Origin: Chloroflexota bacterium | GTDB taxonomy: Bacteria; Chloroflexota; Anaerolineae; Anaerolineales; Villigracilaceae | Assembly: GCA_021796315.1 (NCBI GenBank) | Contig: JAJYOH010000393.1 | Span: 1 to 5,979 of the forward strand | Direction: 5' to 3' | DNA length: 5,979 nt | In this document: positions 1-5,900 of the stretch, piece after piece | Layout of the letters: every line of letters begins with the position of its first letter | Position numbering within the stretch: position 1 is the first letter of the stretch | Notes under the pieces: model-generated | The model's database searches: none | Told to the model about the DNA's origin: nothing | The model's input: only the letters and a program-made list of their open reading frames with translations | Program-made: the position numbers and the translations under genes

Positions 1-230
1 CGGCGATGATCGGCCTGACCGCCACTCTCGACATCGCCCAACCCGGCGACCGGATCCTGGTCGTCTCTTTCGGATCGGGAGCGGGCTCCGACGCCTTCGA
101 CATTCTCGTCACTGACAAAGTCACTGCGCGCGCCGGTCTCGCCACGAAGACCCAGGAATACATCACGCGCCGCACGGAAATTGACTACGCCACCTATGTC
201 CGCTATCGCGGGAAATTGCAGATGAAATAA
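1..230 (+). CDS. mvaS: Hydroxymethylglutaryl-CoA synthase, archaeal type (3' end only)
   Basis: This is the C-terminal ~75 residues of a gene that begins outside the window; the reading frame is already open at position 3. The enzyme condenses acetyl-CoA with acetoacetyl-CoA to HMG-CoA in the cytoplasm, the step before HMG-CoA reductase in the mevalonate route to isoprenoids. Recognition rests on the tail motifs PGDRILVVSFGSGAGSDAF and, near the end, IDYATYVRYRGKLQM, which match the C-terminus of the archaeal-type family as I know it. The ATG at position 6 is internal (it sits before GLTATLDIAQPGD) and is not a start. The gene is the last of its transcription unit here, because the next gene is convergent. 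The thiolase and DUF35 partners often adjacent to this gene are therefore not downstream and may lie upstream. Family assignment is confident; the archaeal-type subclass is recalled, not computed. Confidence 0.85.
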   Translation, partial: AMIGLTATLDIAQPGDRILVVSFGSGAGSDAFDILVTDKVTARAGLATKTQEYITRRTEIDYATYVRYRGKLQMK

Positions 231-266
231 TTTGTAGGGGCGGGTTACCCTCGCTAACGAGAGATG
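231..266. repeat. Possible fragment of a dispersed 'GTAGGGGC' repeat
   Basis: Immediately after the HMG-CoA synthase stop the sequence reads TTTGTAGGGGCGGGTTACCC, followed by the small inverted pair CTCG (250-253) and CGAG (258-261). Intergenic runs starting TTGTAGGGGC are common as short palindromic repeats in Chloroflexota and Cyanobacteria genomes. That resemblance is from memory and the copy here looks degenerate. No T-tract follows, so I do not call it a terminator. Confidence 0.3.
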
Positions 267-328
267 ATCCGGATTCTTGCCTGATTCTTATCACAGCACA
301 AAAAAGGATATTTTCATTCCGCCTGGTT

Positions 329-469
329 TAACGTCAATAATGGATAAGAAAAAACCGCGGAGACGCGGAGTCCGCAAAGATTTTTATGGGTTTTCTCCGC
401 GTTTTCTGCGCCTTGACGGTGAATAAGAGGGGATTTTTAGCGCAAAAAAGTTATCCATTATTCGCGTTA
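329..469. repeat. Nested inverted-repeat (palindromic) intergenic element
   Basis: The outer arms AATAATGGATAA (336-347) and TTATCCATTATT (451-462) are perfect 12-base reverse complements. After two mismatches they continue with TAACG (329-333) and CGTTA (465-469), so 17 of 19 outer bases pair. Inside lies a second GC-rich hairpin: ACGCGGAG (363-370) pairs with CTCCGCG plus T (395-402). It is flanked by related but imperfect CCGCGGAG and CTGCGCC stretches and ends in GACGGTGAATAA. The inner part resembles the 'CCGCGGAGACGCGGAG' dispersed repeats common between genes of Anaerolineae. It carries no credible gene; the open frame across 386-790 is antisense to the lipoprotein. The right arm supplies the TTA (467-469) that is the stop codon of the minus-strand gene. 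It could also act as a bidirectional terminator between the convergent genes, since T-runs flank the inner stem in both directions. Confidence 0.7.
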
Positions 470-928
470 GTTTACGTAAAAAGGCACTTCGCGAGCCTTG
501 ACGCCATTCAAATATATCTCCACTTTGTAACTACCGGCCGGCCACTGGCCACCGCCGGTCGCATTCAATTTAAAGTGAAAGGTCTGGACTCCAGCTTCAT
601 AGGCATAATCGGACACATTGATCAAGGTATTCGGGGTAACGCCGACTATATTCACAGAATACCATTTCGCTTCAATGACAGAGCCAATTTGAATACCGCT
701 CAAATCAAGGAACACAACGAACGATTGCTTTGGCGAGTATGTGACAGCTTGAGTCGTCCCAGTTTCATCGGTCGTCATGCGGATGTCTGAAATCGGCAGA
801 GCAGTCGGCCCAGGAGTCGGCACGGTAATTTGAACAGTAAATGGCAGAGTCGGAATTGCACATGCCAGCATGGACGTAACGAGAGTCGTCAAGGCCAGCA
901 GTATAAAAGATTTGCTTGTGTTCTTCAT
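467..928 (-). CDS. Small putative lipoprotein with a C-terminal beta-sandwich-like domain
   Basis: The 153-residue product begins MKNTSKSFILLALTTLVTSM and has a lipobox-like M-L-A-C ending at Cys23, so it is probably exported and lipid-anchored on the outer face of the cytoplasmic membrane. A Thr/Pro linker (about 31-46) leads to a beta-rich domain with alternating hydrophobics. It ends GGGQWPAGSYKVEIYLNGVK followed by a final beta strand, a pattern typical of Ig-like or related sandwich modules. I do not recognise a specific family and assign no function. The start is the ATG at 926-928: AGAGG (plus-strand 938-942) lies nine bases upstream, and the signal peptide begins there. An in-frame extension to 1003 would add 25 residues overlapping the upstream gene ahead of the signal peptide, so I reject it. 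The gene lies 13 bases after the AlaX gene, and its ribosome site touches that gene's stop codon, so the two are probably co-transcribed and perhaps translationally coupled. Confidence 0.8.
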   Translation of the reverse strand: MKNTSKSFILLALTTLVTSMLACAIPTLPFTVQITVPTPGPTALPISDIRMTTDETGTTQAVTYSPKQSFVVFLDLSGIQIGSVIEAKWYSVNIVGVTPNTLINVSDYAYEAGVQTFHFKLNATGGGQWPAGSYKVEIYLNGVKAREVPFYVN

Positions 929-941
929 GATGTATATCCTC

Positions 942-1649
942 TTAGCTCTCCTGTACTTCCACGTAGATGCGCTTATTGGCAGCGCCCTTGCTTTTATAAT
1001 CAACCACGCGGATAAGGCCGACCTCGGACGTGTTCTTCACGTGCGTTCCGCCATCGGCTTGCAGATCGAGGCCAACGATCTCGACGGTGCGAACCTGCTG
1101 GATCCCTTCGGGCAGGAGATTGATCTTGGTGCGGATCAAGTCGGGAATCTGGAAGGCTTCCTCGCGCGGCAGGATCTTTACCCGCACATCGCGTCGGGCC
1201 TGGACCTCGACATTGACTGCCGCTTCGATGACCGACACTAACTCTTTTTGCAAACGCTCGAACTCAAAGTCCATGCGGCCTTTGAGCGGCTCCATATCCC
1301 CGCCGGTGACAAGCGCGCCGTAATCACGAAAGACGGTCCCGCATAAAATGTGCATGGCGGTATGAGTCCGCATCAGTTTATAGCGGCGATTCCAATCGAC
1401 CTCACCATGTACAGTCGTGCCAAGCGCAGGAAGGTTACTATCCAAAAAGTGCAAAACGTCATTGCCCACCTTCTTCACTTTAACAACATTCACCCCTGCC
1501 AGTTTTCCAACATCATTGGGTTGTCCGCCGCCCCCAGGGTAGAAAGCAGACCGGTCGAGCGCGACCGCTTTTTCGTCCGGGAAAGAGGCGCTCACAAGCG
1601 CATCGAATTCCCTTAGGTAGCCATCCGTTTGGTAGAGTAATTCAGTCAT
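942..1649 (-). CDS. alaX: Alanyl-tRNA editing protein, AlaX family (AlaX-M-like)
   Basis: This is a free-standing homologue of the AlaRS editing domain. The family hydrolyses mischarged Ser-tRNA(Ala), and in some members Gly-tRNA(Ala), in the cytoplasm. The 235-residue length fits the medium (AlaX-M) class: a small beta-barrel followed by the tRNA-SAD editing domain. Visible motifs are the Gly-rich FYPGGGGQPND (36-46), VDWNRRYKLMRTHTAMHIL (84-102) with the zinc-type H96xxxH100 pair, and ADGGTHVKNTSEVG (198-211) with His203. The usual CxxxH zinc motif reads D199xxxH203 here, so the Cys position is Asp. There is no C-terminal extension and no aminoacylation domain. The ATG at 1647-1649 is preceded by AAGGA (plus-strand 1660-1664) at ten bases. 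The gene is divergent from the ABC operon and leads a two-gene unit with the lipoprotein. The family call is firm; retained activity is inference. Confidence 0.9.
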   Translation of the reverse strand: MTELLYQTDGYLREFDALVSASFPDEKAVALDRSAFYPGGGGQPNDVGKLAGVNVVKVKKVGNDVLHFLDSNLPALGTTVHGEVDWNRRYKLMRTHTAMHILCGTVFRDYGALVTGGDMEPLKGRMDFEFERLQKELVSVIEAAVNVEVQARRDVRVKILPREEAFQIPDLIRTKINLLPEGIQQVRTVEIVGLDLQADGGTHVKNTSEVGLIRVVDYKSKGAANKRIYVEVQES

Positions 1650-1687
1650 GGTTTATTTTTCCTTGAAGGTAGTTTACAACAAAACTG

Positions 1688-1716
1688 ACTATACATCAAC
1701 CAAGATTAGCATTTGA
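1688..1716 (-). promoter_or_regulatory. Weak candidate promoter for the AlaX-lipoprotein unit
   Basis: Read on the minus strand, TATAGT (plus 1688-1693) is a fair -10 hexamer about 40 bases before the AlaX start. The best 17-base-spaced upstream hexamer, TCAAAT, is a poor -35. This is offered only because a divergent promoter is expected in this gap. Confidence 0.3.
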
Positions 1717-1735
1717 TTAGAGTCTGGTTACCTAC

Positions 1736-1765
1736 TTGACTTGGCTCTTCAAATTATTGTATAGT
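1736..1765 (+). promoter_or_regulatory. Sigma70-like promoter for the ABC transporter operon
   Basis: TTGACT (1736-1741) and TATAGT (1760-1765) are separated by 18 bases and lie in an AT-rich stretch of the divergent gap. Transcription would start near 1772, leaving a leader of about 75 bases before the ATPase start codon. No other hexamer pair in the gap is as good in this direction. Confidence 0.65.
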
Positions 1766-1782
1766 AATCATCGGGTTCAACC

Positions 1783-1824
1783 GGGCACTGCCGCCCCTCG
1801 GCGCTGTGCCCTTTGTTTCGTCAT
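1783..1824 (+). promoter_or_regulatory. Leader hairpin with T-rich tail (possible attenuator or mRNA-stabilising element)
   Basis: GGGCAC (1783-1788) pairs with GTGCCC (1806-1811). After a small internal loop, GCCG (1790-1793) pairs with CGGC (1799-1802) around a CCCCT loop. The stem is followed directly by TTTGTTTCGTCATTTT. It lies between the predicted promoter and the ribosome site, where a terminator-like structure would reduce read-through or end a short leader RNA. The T-run is interrupted, so termination may be partial or absent. Confidence 0.5.
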
Positions 1825-1835
1825 TTTCAATTTAT

Positions 1836-1841
1836 AAGGAG
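1836..1841 (+). promoter_or_regulatory. Ribosome binding site that fixes the ATPase start
   Basis: AAGGAG sits five bases before the ATG at 1847. The alternative GTG at 1841 overlaps this site and would have no spacer, so the ATG is preferred. Confidence 0.85.
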
Positions 1842-1846
1842 TGCCA

Positions 1847-2779
1847 ATGATTCGAGTTGAGGGTCTCACCAAAGATTACGGAGCGCGCCGCGCGCTCTCA
1901 GACCTAAGCTTCGAAGCCGGGCAGGGCGAGATCGTGGGGTTCCTCGGGCCTAACGGCGCGGGCAAGACCACCACGATGCGCATCCTGACCGGTTACATGC
2001 CGCCCACCGACGGCACTGCGGTCGTCGCCGGCTACGATGTGGTTACGGAATCGCTCGAGGTTCGCAAGCGGGTTGGGTATATGCCGGAGACCGTTCCGCT
2101 CTATACGGATATGCGGGCCTTTGAATATCTCAAGTTCATGGCCGACCTGCGCCAAATTCCCGAGTCTACCGACCGCGCCTTTGAAACCCTTGAAATGGTT
2201 GGGCTGGAAAGCCGCGCCAACAGTTTCATCGGAAGCCTTTCAAAAGGTATGCGTCAGCGCGTTGGATTGGCCCAGGCATTGATCCACCAACCCGAAGTTT
2301 TGATATTAGATGAACCAACCATCGGCCTCGACCCTGGTCAGGTGGTGGAAATCCGCAATGTCATCCGCGAGATCGGCAAACAGCGCACCGTTTTGCTTTC
2401 CACGCACATCCTCTCGGAAGCCCAGCAAATTTGCGACCGCGTCCTGATCATCAACAAAGGCAAGATCGTCGCCGAAGACACGCCGGAGAATCTGCAGGCG
2501 CGTTTAGTCGGCTCTGAACGCGTGTCGCTACGCGTGCGCGGCGACTCGGATGGTATATCGAAACTTCTGCTCAAGATCAAGGGCATACAAAACGTGGATA
2601 ACGCGCCTGACGGCTCAGTGGAATTTCAATTTGCGCCCGGACAGGATGTCCGCCCACAGGTTGCCAAAGCCGTTGTTACTTCCGGTTATGAATTGCTGGA
2701 GATGCGTCCGGTCGGCATGAGTCTCGAAGAAATCTTCCTCGAGTTGACCCGCGAAGATGCGCATCACGGCAAAAAATAG
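1847..2779 (+). CDS. ABC transporter ATP-binding protein, GldA/ABC-2 exporter type
   Basis: This 310-residue cytoplasmic ATPase would power the ABC-2 permease encoded next. Motifs in order are Walker A GPNGAGKTT (34-42), a Q-loop region VGYMPE (76-81) with Glu in place of the usual Gln, signature LSKGMRQRVGLA (131-142), Walker B VLILDEP (151-157) with catalytic Glu156, D-loop GLDP (160-163) and H-loop His187 in STHIL. Residues about 224-300 form the extra C-terminal domain common in this ABC-2 group, ending with the typical MRPVGMSLEEIFLELT segment. The 'YMPE/YLPE' Q-loop is familiar in GldA/NatA/NosF-like ATPases, so I do not read it as a defect. The gene leads the operon; its stop codon is nine bases from the permease start. 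The general function is certain; the substrate is unknown. GldA-like is inferred from both sequence style and gene order. Confidence 0.95.
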   Translation: MIRVEGLTKDYGARRALSDLSFEAGQGEIVGFLGPNGAGKTTTMRILTGYMPPTDGTAVVAGYDVVTESLEVRKRVGYMPETVPLYTDMRAFEYLKFMADLRQIPESTDRAFETLEMVGLESRANSFIGSLSKGMRQRVGLAQALIHQPEVLILDEPTIGLDPGQVVEIRNVIREIGKQRTVLLSTHILSEAQQICDRVLIINKGKIVAEDTPENLQARLVGSERVSLRVRGDSDGISKLLLKIKGIQNVDNAPDGSVEFQFAPGQDVRPQVAKAVVTSGYELLEMRPVGMSLEEIFLELTREDAHHGKK

Positions 2780-2788
2780 AGGTTAGAG

Positions 2789-3547
2789 ATGAGAAACATC
2801 TGGACAATTGCACGTCGTGAATACAATCATTATTTTGCAAGCCCCATTGCATACGTGGTGGCTTTTGTTATTCTATTGACACTGGGCTTTATTTTTGGCC
2901 TGGTTGTTTATGGCGCATCCCAAGCCGCAATGTCAGGTGGATTTGGCGGCGGAGCCCCTGCCGCTCCCGGCATCGATTGGATGGGAAGCACGTTCAACTT
3001 CCTGTTAATGCTTACCATCCCCGCTTTGACCATGCGTCTCATATCAGACGAAAACCGCACAGGCACAATGGAACTTTTATTGACCGCCCCACTGCGTGAT
3101 TGGGAACTGATCATTGGAAAGTGGCTGGGCGGCTTTCTGTTCGTCCTGACCATCCTGGCCGTTACATTAATATACCCAATTATCCTCAATACCCTTGAAA
3201 CGCCGGGGCTTGATCAACGTCTGATGATGGCAACCTACCTGAGCGTAATTCTCCTATCGGGAGCATATCTTGCCTTGGGCGTTGGTATTTCATCCATCTT
3301 TAGCAATCAGATCGCAGCCATGTTTGCGACCTTGGGCCTGTTCATCTTCCTATGGTGGCTGATCGGCTTCCCCGCTAATTATCTCCAAAATGGTGCGGAT
3401 GTATTCAATTATCTGAGCACAACCACGCACCTCAACTCCATATATAATGGCACGCTCAATCTTTCCGATATTGTTTATTTCCTGAGTCTCACCGCGCTTG
3501 GCCTGTTCACGGGCACGGCCGCGATTGAAACCCGGAGGTGGAACTAA
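2789..3547 (+). CDS. ABC-2 type permease, GldF-like
   Basis: This is the membrane channel subunit of the exporter, 252 residues with six predicted helices at about 19-41, 66-84, 112-134, 147-169, 176-195 and 227-247. After helix 2 comes SDENRTGTMELLLTAP (86-101), the cytoplasmic coupling segment characteristic of GldF-type ABC-2 permeases; the N-terminus (RNIWTIARREYNHYFASPIA) is also typical. A Gly/Ala/Pro-rich stretch (about 49-60) enlarges the first extracytoplasmic loop. The start is ATG 2789 with AGAGG (2778-2782) overlapping the ATPase stop and a six-base spacer, which suggests translational coupling. The stop TAA shares its last A with the ATG of the next gene (TAATG). The gene looks more AT-rich than the ATPase, as is common for membrane proteins. 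Only one permease gene is present, so the channel is presumably a homodimer or completed by the GldG-like protein's helices (inference). Confidence 0.92.
   Translation: MRNIWTIARREYNHYFASPIAYVVAFVILLTLGFIFGLVVYGASQAAMSGGFGGGAPAAPGIDWMGSTFNFLLMLTIPALTMRLISDENRTGTMELLLTAPLRDWELIIGKWLGGFLFVLTILAVTLIYPIILNTLETPGLDQRLMMATYLSVILLSGAYLALGVGISSIFSNQIAAMFATLGLFIFLWWLIGFPANYLQNGADVFNYLSTTTHLNSIYNGTLNLSDIVYFLSLTALGLFTGTAAIETRRWN
3534..3540 (+). promoter_or_regulatory. Strong ribosome binding site inside the permease gene's 3' end
   Basis: GGAGGTG lies within the last permease codons, six bases before the ATG at 3547. The in-frame GTG at 3538 is part of this site and cannot be the start, so the downstream protein begins at 3547. 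Confidence 0.85.
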
Positions 3548-5154
3548 TGGCTAACAAAAAGAATACACCTGCGCGCTACGCGTTCATCGGGTTGATCGTG
3601 GCCCTGCTCGCCTGTGTCGCGACCGGTTTACTAGCTCTCGTCAAAGGCGCGGTGGCTCTCGCAATATACAAGCCGGATGCGGCTCAAACCAACACCATCA
3701 ACATTTGGCTTGGTGTCAGCGCCCTGCTGATCGTTCTGGGACTCGCCGTTTATGGCATTCTCGCACCGGACAAAGTGCGCCGTTTCTTTACCGGACGCCA
3801 GGCCCGCTACGGCTCGAACAGCCTGATCATGTCCCTGGCCTTTGTCGGCATCATCTTCGTTATAAACGCTCTGGCTTTCCAAAATCCCAAATCCTGGGAT
3901 CTGACCGAAGATAAACAGCACACACTTGCGCCCGAAACAATTCGAGCCCTCAACACGTTACCAGAAAAAGTTACCGCCCTGGCATTCTACACGCAGGCCA
4001 ACTCAAGCGCATCCACCGCCAGCCAGTTGCTTACCGACTTTAAGTCCAACAGCAAAGGTAAATTCGATTTCAAATTTATCGATCCGAATTCCGATCCTGT
4101 TTCGGCCCGCCAATACGGCATCACCGGCGACGGCAAGATCGTGCTGACCATGGGCGACAAAAAAGAGATCGCCGCGTCTGCATCCGAAAATGATTTGGTA
4201 AACGCTATCATTCGCCTGCTCAGCCCCGAACAGCGGGTAGTGTACTTCCTCACCGGTCACGGCGAACCCGACATCAATGCCACCGACAACAAGGGTTACG
4301 CGCGCGCCCGCCAAACGCTGGAAAGCAAAAATTACACCGTCAAGACTTTGAACCTGGCGGCGGAAAACAAAATCCCCGATGACGCGAAAGTTATCGTCGT
4401 TGCCGGGGCAGTCAATCCGCTGCTCGATCAGGAAGTTTCCCTGCTCAAAGCCTATGTCAACAAAGGCGGCTCTCTCGTTGTTCTCGAAGATCCTACTTTG
4501 TTCACCAATATCGGCACAAATCCCGATCCGCTGGCTAATTATCTGGCAAGCGATTGGGGCATCACGCTCAATAACGATTTGGTCATTGATCAGACTTCCA
4601 ATCAGCCAATCTACGCAATCTCGGCTTCATACAACAGCACCCATCCCATCACACAGCATCTGACCGCTGTGACTGTCATGCCGCAGGCGCGCAGTTTATC
4701 CCTCAGCAAGACTGCTCCACAGGGTGTAACGCTGACCGGCTTGATTCTCACGTCCCAGCAAGCCTGGGGCGAAACGGACCTTGCCGGAATCAAGAACAAT
4801 CAGCCGCCCAGTTTTGACAGCGCCACCGATTTTGCAGGCCCATTGACCCTGGCCGCAAGCGGTGAGAACGCAACCACCACCGGCCGCGTCGTGGTTTTTG
4901 GAAGCTCGATCTTCGCAACCGACCAGGGCTTCGACGCCTACGCCAACGGCGACATGTTTACCAATTCCGTGGACTGGTCTGCAAAACAGGGCAATCTGGT
5001 CAACATTACCGCGCACCAACCCATCACACGCACCTTCAACCTGCCATCACAACTTCAGATTCTTGTGATCCTGTTGGCCTCTGTGATCATCATCCCCGGC
5101 TTGGTTGTGGCGGCAGGCATAGCCACTTGGGTGGCGCGTCGGAGACAGGTTTAA
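3547..5154 (+). CDS. GldG-like ABC transporter auxiliary membrane protein (ABC_transp_aux type)
   Basis: This 535-residue protein has four predicted helices: about 11-41, 51-73, 92-111 and 503-529. Positive loops (KVRRFFTGRQARYG, 76-89) and the terminal RRRQV put both ends in the cytoplasm, leaving residues 112-502 outside. That large domain begins with WDLTEDKQHTLAPET (117-131), the hallmark of GldG-type proteins. It also carries YFLTGHGEPD (233-242), GGSLVVLEDP (307-316) and GRVVVFGSSIFATDQGF (446-462), the motifs recognised in the ABC_transp_aux family. GldG is a companion of GldA/GldF in gliding bacteroidetes; homologues in non-gliders have no settled role. Here it overlaps the permease by one base and is followed three bases later by the DUF4340-like gene. 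The three N-terminal helices are more than a single anchor and may contribute to the membrane complex. The family call is strong; the function in this cell is unknown. Confidence 0.9.
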   Translation: MANKKNTPARYAFIGLIVALLACVATGLLALVKGAVALAIYKPDAAQTNTINIWLGVSALLIVLGLAVYGILAPDKVRRFFTGRQARYGSNSLIMSLAFVGIIFVINALAFQNPKSWDLTEDKQHTLAPETIRALNTLPEKVTALAFYTQANSSASTASQLLTDFKSNSKGKFDFKFIDPNSDPVSARQYGITGDGKIVLTMGDKKEIAASASENDLVNAIIRLLSPEQRVVYFLTGHGEPDINATDNKGYARARQTLESKNYTVKTLNLAAENKIPDDAKVIVVAGAVNPLLDQEVSLLKAYVNKGGSLVVLEDPTLFTNIGTNPDPLANYLASDWGITLNNDLVIDQTSNQPIYAISASYNSTHPITQHLTAVTVMPQARSLSLSKTAPQGVTLTGLILTSQQAWGETDLAGIKNNQPPSFDSATDFAGPLTLAASGENATTTGRVVVFGSSIFATDQGFDAYANGDMFTNSVDWSAKQGNLVNITAHQPITRTFNLPSQLQILVILLASVIIIPGLVVAAGIATWVARRRQV

Positions 5155-5157
5155 CTC

Positions 5158-5805
5158 ATGATCCGCAGAAACACTTGGATATTACTCGTTGTACTTGCCG
5201 CGCTAATTGGCTTTTCGTTTTACCTGAAGAATCAAAAAGCTAAAGAACAAGCCGCGGCCACCCCAACCGCCGGAACCACAATGCTGTTCACATCCGCAGA
5301 GGGTTTGCCGAATGACATCAAGATCGAAGCCTCGACTGGCACATCGGTTGAAGTAGCCCGCAACGACAAAGGTGTATGGGTGTTGAAAGCACCGACACAG
5401 GCCGATGCCGATCAGGCATCCGCACAAGCAGCGGCAACACAAGTCGGCGCGTTGCAAGTGATCGGTGACGTTCAGCTTGGGTTGGATGTTGTCGGTTTGG
5501 ATAAACCGGCCGATACCATCACGCTGACCTTCACAGGCGGCAAAACTCATAAGCTGGCTGTCGGTTCGGTTAATCCGATCCAGACCGGCTATTATGTTCA
5601 ACTGGATGGCGGCAAAACACAAATCGTGGACAAGCCGGGCCTCGACGCGTTACTGACCATGGTAACCAACCCGCCCTACGTTGCAACCGCGACACCGGCC
5701 GTTACAGATACACCCACCGCAACAGCTACGCCGGAAATAACGCCCACTCCGGTTGGAGCGACGCCCACAGTTGCAGTAACAGAAACCGCTACAAAGTCGC
5801 CGTAA
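5158..5805 (+). CDS. DUF4340-like membrane-anchored extracytoplasmic protein with a Thr/Pro tail
   Basis: This 215-residue protein starts MIRRNTWILLVVLAALIGFS, a single N-terminal helix (about 7-22) without a clear cleavage or lipobox Cys, so it is probably anchored with the rest outside. Residues 50-168 match the DUF4340 pattern: a lipid- or protein-facing beta domain with IKIEAST, an NDKGVWVLKAP strand pair, a helix 'QADADQASAQAAATQVGAL' and the closing GSVNPIQTGYYVQLDGGKTQIVDKPGLDALL region. From about 175 the chain becomes a low-complexity Thr/Pro/Ala tail (TPTATATPEITPTP and similar) to the stop, resembling wall-spanning or linker segments of exported Chloroflexota proteins. DUF4340 genes commonly follow GldG-like genes, which supports a shared complex. 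The start ATG lies three bases after the previous stop, with AGGT (5147-5150) as a modest ribosome site. The product is shorter than many DUF4340 proteins, which often carry two copies of the domain (recalled, not checked). Confidence 0.8.
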   Translation: MIRRNTWILLVVLAALIGFSFYLKNQKAKEQAAATPTAGTTMLFTSAEGLPNDIKIEASTGTSVEVARNDKGVWVLKAPTQADADQASAQAAATQVGALQVIGDVQLGLDVVGLDKPADTITLTFTGGKTHKLAVGSVNPIQTGYYVQLDGGKTQIVDKPGLDALLTMVTNPPYVATATPAVTDTPTATATPEITPTPVGATPTVAVTETATKSP

Positions 5806-5845
5806 GAGACGGAACAGAAAACACATCTTTTATAACGAGAATATA

Positions 5846-5880
5846 AATATCCTTGCAAAAAAACAAGGGTATTGATTTTC
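5846..5880 (+). terminator. Candidate terminator of the ABC operon
   Basis: AATATCCTTG (5846-5855) pairs with CAAGGGTATT (5864-5873) over ten positions with one T-G wobble, around an eight-base CAAAAAAA loop. It is followed by GATTTTC. It lies 41 bases after the DUF4340 stop. The stem is AT-rich and the T-run short, so efficiency is uncertain. Its right arm overlaps the -35 box of the next promoter, so a regulatory role is the alternative. Confidence 0.45.
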
Positions 5881-5900
5881 ATATAAAAAGAGTGTATTCT
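5872..5900 (+). promoter_or_regulatory. Sigma70-like promoter for the last, partial gene
   Basis: TTGATT (5872-5877) and TATTCT (5895-5900) are spaced by 17 bases in AT-rich sequence. The predicted start near 5907 leaves a leader of about 25 bases before the ATG at 5932. Confidence 0.6.

Noticed and set aside
76..81. Q-loop Gln-to-Glu change in the ATPase as a sign of inactivity (residues 76-81 of the protein at 1847-2779)
   Set aside because: Glu at this place is usual in GldA/NatA-like ATPases, and every other catalytic motif is intact. The positions given are protein residues; the codons lie at 2072-2089.
386..790. 134-codon plus-strand open frame
   Set aside because: It is antisense to the lipoprotein gene, starts inside the palindromic element, has no ribosome site, and its translation shows no domain pattern.
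929..1003. 25-residue N-terminal extension of the lipoprotein
   Set aside because: It overlaps the AlaX gene end and would bury the signal peptide; the internal ATG at 926-928 has a well-placed ribosome site.
870..1323. Overlapping plus-strand open frames (870-1241 and 1030-1323)
   Set aside because: Both are shadows of the AlaX gene, whose motifs on the minus strand are unambiguous.
1841..1846. GTG start for the ATPase
   Set aside because: It overlaps the AAGGAG ribosome site; ATG 1847 has correct spacing.
3538..3546. GTG start for the GldG-like protein
   Set aside because: The GTG is part of the GGAGGTG ribosome site; ATG 3547 is six bases downstream of it.
3987..4314. Two minus-strand open frames inside the GldG-like gene
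   Set aside because: They lie within the conserved coding frame of the sense gene and have no independent motifs or upstream signals.
5203..5622. 139-codon minus-strand open frame opposite the DUF4340-like gene
   Set aside because: The sense frame has a clear membrane anchor and DUF4340 pattern; the Cys-rich antisense translation looks like a composition artefact.
5697..5805. Possible minisatellite in the Thr/Pro tail
   Set aside because: The DNA units are irregular and not tandem copies; the repetition is at the amino-acid composition level only.
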